Source: JAGQZY01 sp964588335
GTDB taxonomy: Bacteria > Bdellovibrionota > Bdellovibrionia > Bdellovibrionales > JAGQZY01
Reading direction: 5' to 3'
NCBI GenBank assembly: GCA_964588335.1
Contig: CAZPOV010000002.1
Coordinates: 1-64,000 of the forward strand
DNA: 64,000 bases
The position numbers were made by a program, and so were the translations under genes. Below, one piece after another: positions 1 to 8,835 of the stretch. How positions within the stretch are numbered: position 1 is the first letter of the stretch; every line of letters starts with the position of its first letter. The notes beneath the pieces were generated by a model. The model saw only the letters and a program-made list of their open reading frames with translations. It was not told the DNA's origin and ran no database searches.

Positions 1-3
1 TCA

Positions 4-35
4 TAAAAAAAGCCCAATCGATTCGGATTGGGCTT
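4..35 (-). terminator. Rho-independent terminator
   Basis: A perfect 10-bp stem (positions 10-19 with 26-35) closes a 6-base loop. Read on the minus strand it is followed by a run of seven T. It lies just past the stop of the leftward gene at 72-485 and probably ends that transcript. Confidence 0.85.
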
Positions 36-71
36 AAGCAAACACATCAATGTAGAAAAGTCAGGGTTGAA

Positions 72-485
72 TTATTTAAAAGAAATTGAAATCAATTTAA
101 CTTGGGTGTCGCCACTTTTGTCGTAGGTGACATCCATCACGTTGGAAACGTTAAGTCCATACGTGCTAGCCATGTTATAAGATTTTAAAGGTTGCTCTTC
201 TAACCACTGATGAGCCGACTCAAGAGCCTCTTGGCTAGGGAAACAAAGAACAATCTGTCGCCATGTATTGATGGTATCGGCGGCTTGTGGAACTGGGATT
301 TGAATGGAGTTTTTAAAATCACAAACGGTGTCGACATTAACGGCTTTTTTTAAGTTGTGAACAGCCTGGTAAAGATTGTTACCGCTTTGTCCCTGGGTCC
401 AATCCAACACGTCTTGCATCGAGTGATCGGCATTGGCGAAAGAAACACTAAAAAGCACGGCAAAGATAACTAAAATATTTTTCAT
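72..485 (-). CDS. Small exported protein of unknown function
   Basis: This 137-residue protein starts with a clear signal peptide (MKNILVIFAVLFSVSFANA, cut before DHS), so it should be exported to the periplasm or beyond. The frame is open to 578, but the ATG at 485 is preceded by AAAGGAG at good spacing and begins exactly at the signal peptide, so I chose it. The mature part is hydrophilic, with two cysteines (VCDF and VLCF) that could form a disulfide. It is a single gene followed by its own terminator. I do not recognise the family and offer no function. Confidence 0.75.
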   Translation of the reverse strand: MKNILVIFAVLFSVSFANADHSMQDVLDWTQGQSGNNLYQAVHNLKKAVNVDTVCDFKNSIQIPVPQAADTINTWRQIVLCFPSQEALESAHQWLEEQPLKSYNMASTYGLNVSNVMDVTYDKSGDTQVKLISISFK

Positions 486-710
486 AAAAAACTCCTTTGG
501 GGTTAAGTTCGTTAAAGGAACAATACAGGATGTTTTTCGGATTCGGCGAGAAACCCACAAACCCGGTAAAGATTGCAAGTTTGCCTATATCCTCTATTAA
601 CAGCGAGTTAATCCCTTAATGAATGTGAACGAGAAGACACAAAGATCGTTAACAATATTTAAATTAAAAGACATTCGTTCTACAAAACAGCGTTCCGACG
701 CTTTGTGTAC

Positions 711-735
711 CCAAAAGGTGCCTGGCACCTTTTGG
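711..735. repeat. 25-bp palindrome, copy 1
   Basis: The unit CCAAAAGGTGCC-T-GGCACCTTTTGG is a perfect palindrome around one central base. A near-identical copy follows at 758-780. Both lie between the end of the dehydrogenase gene and the start of the small exported protein gene. They resemble REP-type elements and could also fold as hairpins in the leftward transcript. That they are a genome-wide repeat is a guess. Confidence 0.7.
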
Positions 736-757
736 AGGATTGACGCGGGGAATACCT

Positions 758-780
758 GAAAGGTGCCTGGCACCTTTTGG
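758..780. repeat. Palindrome, copy 2
   Basis: This second copy shares the 19-bp core AAAGGTGCCTGGCACCTTT (759-777) with the element at 711-735. Its right flank ends one base before the dehydrogenase stop codon, so in the leftward mRNA it would form a hairpin immediately after the stop. It might therefore protect or end the transcript. Confidence 0.65.
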
Positions 781-781
781 G

Positions 782-1969
782 TTAGAGGCGTTTGCGGAGG
801 TCGTTGGTTATGTTTTTTTGGTGGGCTTCTAGGGTGCCTCCGCCAATCTCTAATAGCTTTGCGTCTCTCCACAGGCGTTCGACAGTGTATTCTCCGACGT
901 AACCGTAACCTCCAAGGACCTGGATGGCGTTGTCCGCCACTTGTTTTGCCATTGGAGTGGCGACGAGCTTGACGCCATCGGAATCGATGCGGTTGCCAGT
1001 GCCATCCGGACTCATCACTCGAGCCGTGTTGTAGACATAGCATCGGGCGGCTTGAAAGTGAGCGTAGCTTTCTGAAATAAATCTTTGGATCTGTCCGTAC
1101 TTGTTAATGGAATTGCCAAAGGCCATGCGCTCATTGGCGTATTTGTTCATAACGTCAATACAGCGTTTGGCAATTCCTAAGGCCATGGCGGCAAGAGTGA
1201 CGCGCTCGATTTCTAGATTGCGCATCATATGAGTGGCCGATTCGCCCTCGGCACCCACCAGGTTTTCTGCAGGAACTTTGCAATTGTCAAAAACCAGCTC
1301 GGCGGTATTGGATCCACGCATTCCCAATTTGTCCATGATCTTTTGACCCACGGAAAAACCGGGAAAATCTTTTTCAACAATGAAGGTTGAGATCTCGGCG
1401 CGACCGTTGTTCTCACCAGTCTTGGCATAAACCCAAATAACATCTCCAGGAGTTCCTTCGTCATCGACACAGCCGTTGGTGATCCACATTTTTGTGCCGT
1501 TAAGAATATAGTGGTCTCCGTCTTTTTTGGCGGTGGTTTCCATACCCAAAACGTCGGTTCCATAGTTGGCCTCGGACATTGCCATCGCTCCAACCCATTC
1601 ACCGCTGCAAAGATTTGGGAGGTACTTTTGTTTTTGTTCTTTGGAGGCGTGGTGGGCCATATTGTTCACGCACAGCATGGAGTGGGCCAAGTAGGCCAAG
1701 CAGAAGCCAGGATCCGAATAGGAGAGCTCTTCGTGGGCAATGACCGCAGCCAGTGAGCCGAGACCCGAGCCGCCAAACTCTTCAGAAACAGTGATTCCAA
1801 GGAGCCCCATGTCGCCCAATTTTTTAAACAATGGTAGGTTGAATTTTTCGTCTCGATCAAATTGAAGCGCTTGCGGTTCGACCTCTGCGGCCACCCATTG
1901 TGCGATTGTCTCGCGAAGCATTGCGTGTTCATCGGTGGGATTAAAAAGGTCAAACTTTTGTAAATCCAT
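782..1969 (-). CDS. Acyl-CoA dehydrogenase, isovaleryl-CoA dehydrogenase type
   Basis: This 395-residue flavoenzyme has the full acyl-CoA dehydrogenase fold. AMSEANYGTD near residue 130 and MWITNG near 161 belong to the FAD- and substrate-binding middle domain; the C-terminal helical domain ends with GGYGYVGEYTVERLWRDAK. The usual catalytic Glu in the final loop is replaced by Gly (LEIGGGT), while Glu255 in NLEIER matches the catalytic Glu of isovaleryl-CoA dehydrogenases. It should oxidise a branched short acyl-CoA in leucine breakdown and pass electrons to ETF. The start is set by GGAGGGG just upstream. The gene follows trmH by 131 bp on the same strand, but no other leucine-pathway genes are near. 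Substrate is inferred from the Glu position. Confidence 0.88.
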   Translation of the reverse strand: MDLQKFDLFNPTDEHAMLRETIAQWVAAEVEPQALQFDRDEKFNLPLFKKLGDMGLLGITVSEEFGGSGLGSLAAVIAHEELSYSDPGFCLAYLAHSMLCVNNMAHHASKEQKQKYLPNLCSGEWVGAMAMSEANYGTDVLGMETTAKKDGDHYILNGTKMWITNGCVDDEGTPGDVIWVYAKTGENNGRAEISTFIVEKDFPGFSVGQKIMDKLGMRGSNTAELVFDNCKVPAENLVGAEGESATHMMRNLEIERVTLAAMALGIAKRCIDVMNKYANERMAFGNSINKYGQIQRFISESYAHFQAARCYVYNTARVMSPDGTGNRIDSDGVKLVATPMAKQVADNAIQVLGGYGYVGEYTVERLWRDAKLLEIGGGTLEAHQKNITNDLRKRL

Positions 1970-2100
1970 TACCCCTCCATGTAAATCCTAGGACCTGTAA
2001 GGTCCGTTCGGTCATCATTAATTTGAATGGTAAAGTTGTAAGTCGATTAGATTCATTTGTCACTGCTTGGTGTCGGAAACGCCATGGCGAGGTGCACTTT

Positions 2101-2772
2101 TTAAAGTAAAACAGGAGGCGGCAGGACAGGATTTTTACAGCTTCTGAACAAATAGAGGGCGAGAAGCTTATGACGCTCTTCATCAGTAAGTCCAACCAGT
2201 CCTTTTTCTGTCATTTCCCGCTGAATATGTTGGAAACACAGCGCCGCCGCCACTGAAATATTAAAACTTTGAACAAAGCCATGCATGGGGATGAAAACAC
2301 GTTGATCAGCCAATTCTGTCAGGGTGGTGCTGGCACCGTCTCTTTCGTTGCCAAAAAATAGGGCTGTTGGTTGAGCAAAGCTGACCTCTGGTAACGGTTT
2401 TCCGCCTTCAAGGTGGGTCACAAAGATTTGATAACCCTGATCACGCAGGTGGGCCACACACGATGGCGTGTCACTCCAGATCTTTTGGACCAACCATTTG
2501 TCAGCCCCTTGAGTCACTCGCTTCGACTCTTTAAACTCATCGGATGTGATAATTTGCTGAAAATTATGAAATCCAAAAGCTTCGGCACTTCGCATGACTG
2601 CGCTGGTGTTGCCACGGTCATAGATATTTTCCATGACTGTGACAAGATTGGGGTTTCGGTTGCTGATAACCGCCTGAATCTTCTGATAACGCTGAGGCAA
2701 TACTTGGTCTTTTAAAGCCGTAATCACCTTATCGACATCGTAGAGGCGATCCGCCAGTTCTATTGTCGTCAC
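2101..2772 (-). CDS. trmH: TrmH-like tRNA 2'-O-methyltransferase (SpoU family)
   Basis: The 223-residue protein carries the three SPOUT/SpoU motifs: the Asn/Arg motif DRGNTSAVMRSAEAFG (about 52-67), FGNERDGAS near 140, and IPMHGFVQSFNISVAAAL near 160. These form the knotted AdoMet-binding site. Length and C-terminal extension fit TrmH, which methylates the ribose of G18 in the tRNA D-loop. The GTG start overlaps the spermidine synthase stop (GTGA), so the two are translationally coupled. Specificity within the family (TrmH rather than an rRNA enzyme) is likely but not proven. Confidence 0.85.
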   Translation of the reverse strand: MTTIELADRLYDVDKVITALKDQVLPQRYQKIQAVISNRNPNLVTVMENIYDRGNTSAVMRSAEAFGFHNFQQIITSDEFKESKRVTQGADKWLVQKIWSDTPSCVAHLRDQGYQIFVTHLEGGKPLPEVSFAQPTALFFGNERDGASTTLTELADQRVFIPMHGFVQSFNISVAAALCFQHIQREMTEKGLVGLTDEERHKLLALYLFRSCKNPVLPPPVLL

Positions 2773-3641
2773 GACCAGCGCAGCTCCGGTAAAGGCGACA
2801 GGCTTTTTTGGTGCTCGTCGAGCATAAACTGAGGCAGTAAAAAGGCGCCGTAATGAATGGCTGTCGAGTAATACTCAAATTTCTGTTGCACTCGTTCAGG
2901 ATTGAAATCTTTAAACGGACACAGGCCCTTCGAGGCAAAAGTGAACGACCAAAGCCCACTCGGGTAGCTCATGTTGCAGTAGTTATAAATATGAACTTTC
3001 GGAAAGACCTCAGCTAAAATCTCCATTAAGACTTTCTGCATTTTCATGTCGTAATAAGGAGATTCTCCTTGAGAGACGACAATTCCTTGATCCGATAGGC
3101 GAGCTGCCACATCTTTGTAAAAATCAACATTGAACAAAGGTGTGGCTGGGCCAATGGGCTCTGAAGAATCGACGATGATGACATCAAAAGTCTCCTCAGA
3201 CTCTTTCATAAATTTCACACCATCTTCGATCCGAAGCGTAACCTTGGGGTCGTCCAGTTGCCCCGATGTCTGAGGAATAAACCTCTTGCTGGCTTCAACC
3301 ACGGCTCCATCGATTTCGACCATGGTCACCTTTTCAACACTTTGGTGTTTGAGGACCTCGCGAACGGTACCGCCGTCGCCTCCGCCGATAACCAAAACAT
3401 TTTTCGGATCGGGGTGGGTGAATAGAGGCACATGAGTGATCATATCATGATAGATAAACTCATCTTTTTCGGTGACCATAATCATTCCGTCATGCGCCAG
3501 CAGTTTTCCATGGCCTTGAGTTTCTACGACTTCGACTTTCTGAAAATCACTTTGAGTGGAAAACAAGCGCTCTTTCAGTCGAAACCTTAAAGCAACATCT
3601 TCGTGGGTTTCTTCGAACCAGTCTGAATTGGTTTTATTCAT
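2769..3641 (-). CDS. speE: Spermidine synthase
   Basis: This 290-residue cytosolic aminopropyltransferase moves the aminopropyl group of decarboxylated AdoMet to putrescine. The motif VLVIGGGDGGTVREVLKH (about 82-99) binds the nucleoside and VDSSEPIGPATPLF (about 157-170) holds the catalytic Asp. MVEIDGAVVEASKRF follows in the right place. The start has AGGAGA upstream and overlaps the preceding AdoMet decarboxylase gene by 8 bp, so substrate supply and use are coupled in one operon. No ornithine or arginine decarboxylase gene is seen, so putrescine must come from elsewhere. Confidence 0.95.
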   Translation of the reverse strand: MNKTNSDWFEETHEDVALRFRLKERLFSTQSDFQKVEVVETQGHGKLLAHDGMIMVTEKDEFIYHDMITHVPLFTHPDPKNVLVIGGGDGGTVREVLKHQSVEKVTMVEIDGAVVEASKRFIPQTSGQLDDPKVTLRIEDGVKFMKESEETFDVIIVDSSEPIGPATPLFNVDFYKDVAARLSDQGIVVSQGESPYYDMKMQKVLMEILAEVFPKVHIYNYCNMSYPSGLWSFTFASKGLCPFKDFNPERVQQKFEYYSTAIHYGAFLLPQFMLDEHQKSLSPLPELRWS

Positions 3642-4584
3642 TAGAGTCTCCTAAAAATCGGCTGGGGCGTTGTTCTTCATCGTTTGGCTGATAGTAAGAA
3701 AAATATTGGGTGTCGTAACCGGTTGGCAGGGGCTCAGCAAATTGTCGTTTTAAAACAAAGCCATTGAAATCCGGACGCTGAATTTTACCCTTGTTGAATA
3801 AAACCAAGTCAAAACTCATTGGATTAAAAACCTGTAAGACCTTTTTCGCCCACTCCACCTGCTCTTCTTTTTTAAACGCATTGGTTTCAAAACTAATATA
3901 ACTTCCATCACTTTCGGGAGTCACATGAATGGTAAAATAGCGATTGTTGTGGATCGAATTGAGCGAGTAACCCATGGGGTCAAAAACAAAGTCGTCAATC
4001 TCTCCTAAAACAATTTCGGAGATCCCGGACTTATCACGAAGTTCAGCAACATCACAATCCCGACAATTGCGAAATAATTCTGTGACGTCAGGATCTATTC
4101 CGTGCATCAGCACTTCCAAAGTATGATCGTCATCGGCGGGTTCAAAATCTTGCGTGGTCGCAAACAGATACAGGTGGTGTTCGTCTTCTCGGCCATAGCG
4201 GAGAGCCTCCCCCTGAAACCAAGTTTTTAATGTTTTAACATCTTTGAAAAAATCTGTGGTTTGAGCCTGTGGCAACAGTTCGTTTTTTCTTTCATAGAAA
4301 AAAGCTTTCACCTGCTCTGGTTTGTAAGTTTTCATCAGTTCTTCTACAGCACTGACCAAGCGGGTGGTTCCACAGGTGATCATAACCAAATAATAGTCGT
4401 AGACGAACAAAGAACTCTCTGAAAGCAGAAAGGCGGTCATATGGTCGTTGGAAATTTCCGAAAGGATTTGCGCCTGAGACGCGCGGACGAGACTTTCCCA
4501 AAACTGACGAGAGTTCTGCCGTAGGGGCTCGATATCAGGGGTAAAGATAACTTCTATTTTTTTTTCTGAACCTTCAAAAAACAC
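3634..4584 (-). CDS. S-adenosylmethionine decarboxylase, eukaryotic (AMD1-like) type
   Basis: The protein resembles animal AdoMet decarboxylase along its whole length rather than the short bacterial SpeH/SpeD enzymes. From a GTG start at 4584 (316 residues, GAAGGAG upstream) it begins MFFEGSEKKIEV, like the human FFEGTEKLLEV. The self-cleavage site LSESS (Glu56-Ser57) would generate the pyruvoyl group. Cys71 in TCGTT, Ser207 in GYS and His220 in TIHVTPE match the human catalytic and processing residues. The product, decarboxylated AdoMet, feeds the overlapping speE. The frame is open to 4785, but that start would run into the divergent glycosyltransferase gene and adds nothing homologous. A eukaryote-type enzyme is unusual for bacteria. 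Confidence 0.9.
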   Translation of the reverse strand: MFFEGSEKKIEVIFTPDIEPLRQNSRQFWESLVRASQAQILSEISNDHMTAFLLSESSLFVYDYYLVMITCGTTRLVSAVEELMKTYKPEQVKAFFYERKNELLPQAQTTDFFKDVKTLKTWFQGEALRYGREDEHHLYLFATTQDFEPADDDHTLEVLMHGIDPDVTELFRNCRDCDVAELRDKSGISEIVLGEIDDFVFDPMGYSLNSIHNNRYFTIHVTPESDGSYISFETNAFKKEEQVEWAKKVLQVFNPMSFDLVLFNKGKIQRPDFNGFVLKRQFAEPLPTGYDTQYFSYYQPNDEEQRPSRFLGDSNE

Positions 4585-4701
4585 GGAACCGTTGACTCCT
4601 TCTCTTGTTATGTATTTTTGTAAGTGGTCTGAATAACTGGAAGAAACCAAAAAGACAAGGAATGGGCGAAAAACAGTTGAATCTATGATAGTAAAATCCT
4701 C

Positions 4702-5538
4702 ATGACTCCTAAAATCTCTGTCATAATACCCACTTACAATCGCTGGCCTCGGGTGAGGCAGGCGGTGGATTCTGTCCTCAGTCAAACTTGGACCGATTTT
4801 GAACTGTTACTGGTGGACGACGGTTCGACTGATGAAACCTATACTAGGCTCAGCCAAGAGATTGCTGATTCGCGGTTGCGACTTTTTCAAACATCCAATA
4901 GAGGTGTTAGTGCCGCTCGCAACTACGGCATAAAACAGGCTCAGGGGGAGTGGGTGGCCTTTCTTGACTCTGACGATCGCTGGCTCCCGGAGAAGCTGGC
5001 CAGGCAGATCGCGTGTATTGAAAGGCATCCGGATCTAGTTTGGGTTCATGGCGAAGAAATCTGGATTCGTAATGGAGTTCGAGTCAATCCCATGAAAAAA
5101 CATAAAAAAAGTGCTGGGGACATTTTTCCACAGGCTTTAAAACTTTGTTGTGTCAGCCCCTCAACAGTCATGATCAAGCGTCAATTGTTTGAAGAGGTGG
5201 GAGTGTTTCGCGAGGATTTTCCGGTTTGCGAGGATTACGATCTTTGGTTAAAAATTTCTGCTCATCATCCGGTGGGTTTTGTAGAAGACCCTATTATTGA
5301 GAAATTTGGAGGCCATGACGATCAGCTCTCCCGTCGTTTTCGTGCCATGGACTACTGGCGGATTCTTGCCATCAACAAACTGCTACAACAAAATCTCGAT
5401 CCCAAGAAGAAACAATTGGCTGAAGTCGAGTTGGCTAAAAAAGCCAAAATTCTATTAAAAGGCTATCGAAAACATTCCAATCTCGCCAAATATGATCAGA
5501 TATTCCGCATATTTAAGCGGATTGAAGCCAATATATGA
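4702..5538 (+). CDS. Family 2 glycosyltransferase
   Basis: This 278-residue protein has a GT-A fold at its N-terminus: SVIIPTYNRW (6-15), VDDGSTDE near 38, the metal-binding DSDDRW near 89 and CEDYDLWL near 177 as the likely catalytic region. It should transfer a sugar from a nucleotide donor, probably onto a cell-surface polysaccharide or lipid at the inner face of the membrane. The C-terminal 60 residues are basic and helical. It has no membrane span and stands alone, divergent from the polyamine operon, with 117 bp between the two starts. The acceptor cannot be told. Confidence 0.88.
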   Translation: MTPKISVIIPTYNRWPRVRQAVDSVLSQTWTDFELLLVDDGSTDETYTRLSQEIADSRLRLFQTSNRGVSAARNYGIKQAQGEWVAFLDSDDRWLPEKLARQIACIERHPDLVWVHGEEIWIRNGVRVNPMKKHKKSAGDIFPQALKLCCVSPSTVMIKRQLFEEVGVFREDFPVCEDYDLWLKISAHHPVGFVEDPIIEKFGGHDDQLSRRFRAMDYWRILAINKLLQQNLDPKKKQLAEVELAKKAKILLKGYRKHSNLAKYDQIFRIFKRIEANI

Positions 5539-5629
5539 ATTAATGTTAACAGTTTTACCATAATCCTTGAAAGTAAAGACAGAGCTCGCAAGCTATTATC
5601 ATTTCATTATCAATTGCTAAGGAGCTGAA

Positions 5630-6076
5630 ATGACCATTTCGATATTCGATAAACTTCGAAACGACCACGAACGTCAACGTGAACTTTTACGCACTCTCAA
5701 GAAAACCGAAGGACAATCGGAGCAGCGAGAAACTCTTTTTGAAAAACTGAAAACTCAATTGCAAGCCCATGCCACTTATGAAGAGCAATTTTTTTACAGC
5801 GAACTGATGAAAGACGAAAAAACCATTGAGAAAGCTCGTCACAGTGTTCATGAACACCACGAAATCGACGAGGCGATCGAAGCCTTAGAAGACACTGACT
5901 ACTCTTCGCCACAGTGGTTGCCAAAACTTAAAAAATTGGCAGACCTGGTGGAACATCATCTTGAAGAAGAAGAGCATGAAGTTTTTCAGATGGCTGGGAA
6001 AGTATTAAATAAAAAAGAAAAACAAGAGCTCGGCGAAAAGTATCTCGAAGAGATGCAGACCGCGGTCTCTCAATAA
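5630..6076 (+). CDS. Hemerythrin-like HHE-domain protein
   Basis: This 148-residue, mostly helical cytosolic protein has the spaced His/Glu residues of a hemerythrin-type four-helix bundle: RNDHERQRELL, HATYEEQFFYSEL, HEHHEIDEAI and VEHHLEEEEHEVF. Such proteins bind a di-iron centre and sense or store oxygen or nitric oxide, or respond to stress. AAGGAG lies 5 bp before the ATG. It is a single gene closed by a strong terminator at 6102-6135. Actual metal and ligand are not predictable here. Confidence 0.88.
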   Translation: MTISIFDKLRNDHERQRELLRTLKKTEGQSEQRETLFEKLKTQLQAHATYEEQFFYSELMKDEKTIEKARHSVHEHHEIDEAIEALEDTDYSSPQWLPKLKKLADLVEHHLEEEEHEVFQMAGKVLNKKEKQELGEKYLEEMQTAVSQ

Positions 6077-6101
6077 AACAAAACAAACCCCATAGATTCT
6101 T

Positions 6102-6135
6102 AAAGCGCTATCCCCCCATGATAGCGCTTTTTTTT
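6102..6135 (+). terminator. Rho-independent terminator
   Basis: A perfect 11-bp stem (6102-6112 with 6120-6130) with a C-rich loop is followed by T residues. It ends the hemerythrin-like gene. Confidence 0.9.
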
Positions 6136-6234
6136 AGCGGATTTCAGGGTTCACGAAACAGATCATTGATTCTGCAAATAAGTGGCGGTGAAAACCAATA
6201 CAGTGGACCTTTCCGAGAGGAGTAAAAAACTTTT

Positions 6235-7329
6235 ATGTCTATTTTCGTCATTGTTTTTTGGGCCCTTTCAATATTGTTGATAACTGCCTCTTACCTGCCT
6301 CTGTTGTCGTTGGGACATTGGTGGATTCGTGGTCTTGATTATCCAAGAATACCCATTGCCACCTTGACCCTAGCGTTACTGATAATGACTCCAATGATAT
6401 TTCCTCTGCAGACGCCCTATATTATTTTAATGACCTTGCTGTTGGGAGGTTTGGTCTTAGATGCTTTTCGAATCGGACCTTACTTGAAAATATCAAGCAC
6501 TCAATCCAAGCGTTTGCGCCGTCCGACTGACCCCATCGGTCAACGCCTGGCGGTTATTTCAGCCAATGTTTTCATTGAGAACAGACAAACTCAAAAATTA
6601 GAAGACAGCATCCAAACCTGCGACCCCGACTTTGTCTGTATCGTTGAGGCCGATAAATTTTGGGAAAACTGGGCCCGCGACTGGATTAAGAAGTATCCAT
6701 TTCAAGTGTTAAAGGGCCAGGACAATGGTTATGGCTTTGTGCTAATGAGCCGTCATAGGTTTTTAGAGACCAAAGTTCGATTCCTAACTGACAAACGAGT
6801 GCCATCCTTACGATCGGTTGTTGATGTGGACGGCCGGAAGGTGACGGCCTTTGTCTTGCATTCAAGACCACCGCGCCCGAAAGAAGGCCCTTCAGATCAA
6901 AGAGATGCTGAGATGGCCAAAGTGGCCGAAGAGATTGCGCAAGTCGATGGCCCCGTCATTGTGATGGGAGATCTGAATGATGTATCGTGGTCGCACACAA
7001 CACGCCTGTTTTTACGAGTCTCAAAGCTTCTTGATCCGCGACGCGGCCGGGGAGTGTACAATACTTTTCCTGCCAAGTTTTCCGAAATTGGATTTCCATT
7101 GGATCATCTGTTTCACAGTCAGCATTTTACGTTAAAAAATTTCAAGGTTCTTCCCGATATCGGCTCCGACCATCTGCCTATTTTTTCAGAACTCGAACTG
7201 TTGCCGGAACCTATGAAAAAAGGCAACCCTGACCGATTGGAAGAGGGGGACATTTCCGATGTTCAGACCTTCAAAGAGCGGGGTCGTCAGTGGGATGGTC
7301 CCAACCAAACTTTAGAGTTCGATAACTAA
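6235..7329 (+). CDS. Membrane-anchored endonuclease/exonuclease/phosphatase-fold protein
   Basis: The first 85 residues hold two or three membrane spans. The rest is an EEP-fold domain: VISANVFIENRQ near 102, IVEADKFWENW with a metal-binding Glu, VMGDLND near 240, and GSDHLPIF near 315 with the catalytic Asp-His pair. The family includes DNases, phosphodiesterases and sphingomyelinase-like enzymes, so a metal-dependent phosphoesterase on the periplasmic face is the safest call. The charged 35-residue tail after the domain is not conserved in the fold. AGAGGAG lies upstream of the start. Confidence 0.85.
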   Translation: MSIFVIVFWALSILLITASYLPLLSLGHWWIRGLDYPRIPIATLTLALLIMTPMIFPLQTPYIILMTLLLGGLVLDAFRIGPYLKISSTQSKRLRRPTDPIGQRLAVISANVFIENRQTQKLEDSIQTCDPDFVCIVEADKFWENWARDWIKKYPFQVLKGQDNGYGFVLMSRHRFLETKVRFLTDKRVPSLRSVVDVDGRKVTAFVLHSRPPRPKEGPSDQRDAEMAKVAEEIAQVDGPVIVMGDLNDVSWSHTTRLFLRVSKLLDPRRGRGVYNTFPAKFSEIGFPLDHLFHSQHFTLKNFKVLPDIGSDHLPIFSELELLPEPMKKGNPDRLEEGDISDVQTFKERGRQWDGPNQTLEFDN

Positions 7330-7354
7330 AAAGGCAGAACCCAATGGTTCTGCC
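7327..7354 (-). terminator. Terminator between convergent genes
   Basis: A perfect 9-bp stem (7333-7341 with 7346-7354) has a 4-base loop. On the minus strand it runs into TTTTT, so it mainly serves the leftward gene at 7427-8281, though it may also stop rightward transcription. Confidence 0.75.
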
Positions 7355-7426
7355 TGATTGTGGATCCCTGGTTTTGATTTTCACAGTTGACCTAACTTTG
7401 TGTTTTCATTGTTGTCATTTCGATTG

Positions 7427-8281
7427 TTAGTACTCTTTCATTGGGCCTTGGTTATGGGCATTGGCTTTCAAAAACTGACCAATTTTCCTTAGAGGCTCAA
7501 TAATCAACATTTCGATCATGTCGCGCACCCATGTAGCAACGATTCCTAAGGTTCCGGCAATCATTATTTTTAAAAATGATCGGAATTGACCTCTCAGAAG
7601 GTGAGAAAGGCCTGCGAAAAGATTACAGAACACATCGCCAACGAAAGTGACAAAAGATTTAACCGCTCCCATCACATAGCCCACAGAGGTGGCGACAACC
7701 CATCGGCCGCCTTTGAGGATCTTTGAAATCACGATAAAGGGAAGAGCTAAAACCTGTGCTCCATTGTCGGCAAGAACATCAGCCGCGGCGTTGCTCATGC
7801 GGATGGCTCCATTGAAAAACACATCGCTTGCTTTCACAACCACAAACTCGACGGTGGTGATTCCAGCATTCAATGTCGCGGCGGACACCAAAATCACATT
7901 GCCGCCAGCAACGATGGCGCAGTTGACTGTTCCGAAAAGACGGTATTTCTTTGCATTGCCAAGCATGCATTGACCTGTGCTTTGCGCTTCGGCGATTAAA
8001 TATTTCAGAGAGGCCACGGTGGTTCGACCCAAGCCTTCGATGCCGGCACCAGTAACGATGGCCGCTCCGCCGACCCACTCCAAAGCGGCTTGGACAGGTT
8101 GGACGATGCCATCGACGTTGGCAACGTGCTGAGCGATGGCACTGTCCATGTTCGATTCAGCCAATTGATAGTCGCTGACTGCAGCAGCGGCTGCTGCGTT
8201 ATTGCAGGTGTAGGCGGCCATCAATGGACCAGAGGTCAGAATCATACAAAGACTCAGTATGATTGATGATGCTAATTTCAT
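7427..8281 (-). CDS. Exported alanine-rich hydrophobic protein, unknown
   Basis: From the ATG at 8281 (AAAGGAG upstream) this is a 284-residue protein with a signal peptide ending LMAA before YTCNN. An alanine-rich stretch follows, then several long apolar segments (VGGAAIVTGAGIEGLG, CAIVAGGNVILVSAATL, IVISKILKGGRWVVATSVGYVMG, MIAGTLGIVATWV) that may insert in a membrane. Three or four cysteines remain in the mature protein. An upstream extension to 8461 in the same frame has no ribosome site and would bury the signal. I do not recognise the family. Confidence 0.7.
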   Translation of the reverse strand: MKLASSIILSLCMILTSGPLMAAYTCNNAAAAAAVSDYQLAESNMDSAIAQHVANVDGIVQPVQAALEWVGGAAIVTGAGIEGLGRTTVASLKYLIAEAQSTGQCMLGNAKKYRLFGTVNCAIVAGGNVILVSAATLNAGITTVEFVVVKASDVFFNGAIRMSNAAADVLADNGAQVLALPFIVISKILKGGRWVVATSVGYVMGAVKSFVTFVGDVFCNLFAGLSHLLRGQFRSFLKIMIAGTLGIVATWVRDMIEMLIIEPLRKIGQFLKANAHNQGPMKEY

Positions 8282-8835
8282 ATATTTCTCCTTTGTTGTA
8301 ACGTTTGCGAATGTCCGGGTGGGATCCATTTCCCCCTCCACTCGTTGTTCAATTCCCTTGTTGAACGATGCGCAGGATGAAGGAAAAAAAAGATTTAGTA
8401 AGGGCGATTGTAAAATTAGAAAGGCCAAGCACCAGCCGTGATTTGCTGCTATTGTAAGCACCTGAAACCACCGAGTAAACGCAGTGTAAAAGCAACAATG
8501 GAAGACAGGGGCTTAAATTTCAAAATCTAAAATTTCTTATTTACATAAATTTTTAGTGATACAAGCAATGGTCATCTCGAGATTGGGGTGTTTGAGAGAC
8601 TTTCTTATAAACAACTCTAATAGTTTTGCGATGGCCAAAATGCCTTTTTTTTAGAAGTGAGGCAAAAAAACACCGGCCGGGTAAGAAAGTAACAGGGTAC
8701 GGACCGATTTCACGGCCTGGCCCTGGCCATTATCAAATCATGTTCAATAACCTTATATTATTTAGCACAACTGGTCGGTTGTCTTTACATAAAGAGCGCC
8801 CTTAGGGTAAAGTTTCCTATTCACGAAGGCTTTTC
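8282..8835. other. Divergent intergenic region, 554 bp
   Basis: This gap separates the leftward exported protein from the rightward tolC-like gene and should hold both promoters. The best guess for the tolC side is TTTACA at 8784-8789 with a weak -10 near 8807, but the match is poor. I see no convincing gene or repeat. Confidence 0.4.

Noticed and set aside
597..1043. Minus-strand frame across the palindromes and the dehydrogenase end
   Set aside because: Mostly in the wrong frame over a clear acyl-CoA dehydrogenase, with low-complexity sequence and no start signal.
4585..4785. N-terminal extension of the AdoMet decarboxylase
   Set aside because: It would overlap the divergent glycosyltransferase and its promoter, and the animal enzyme begins at the FFEG segment matched by the GTG at 4584.
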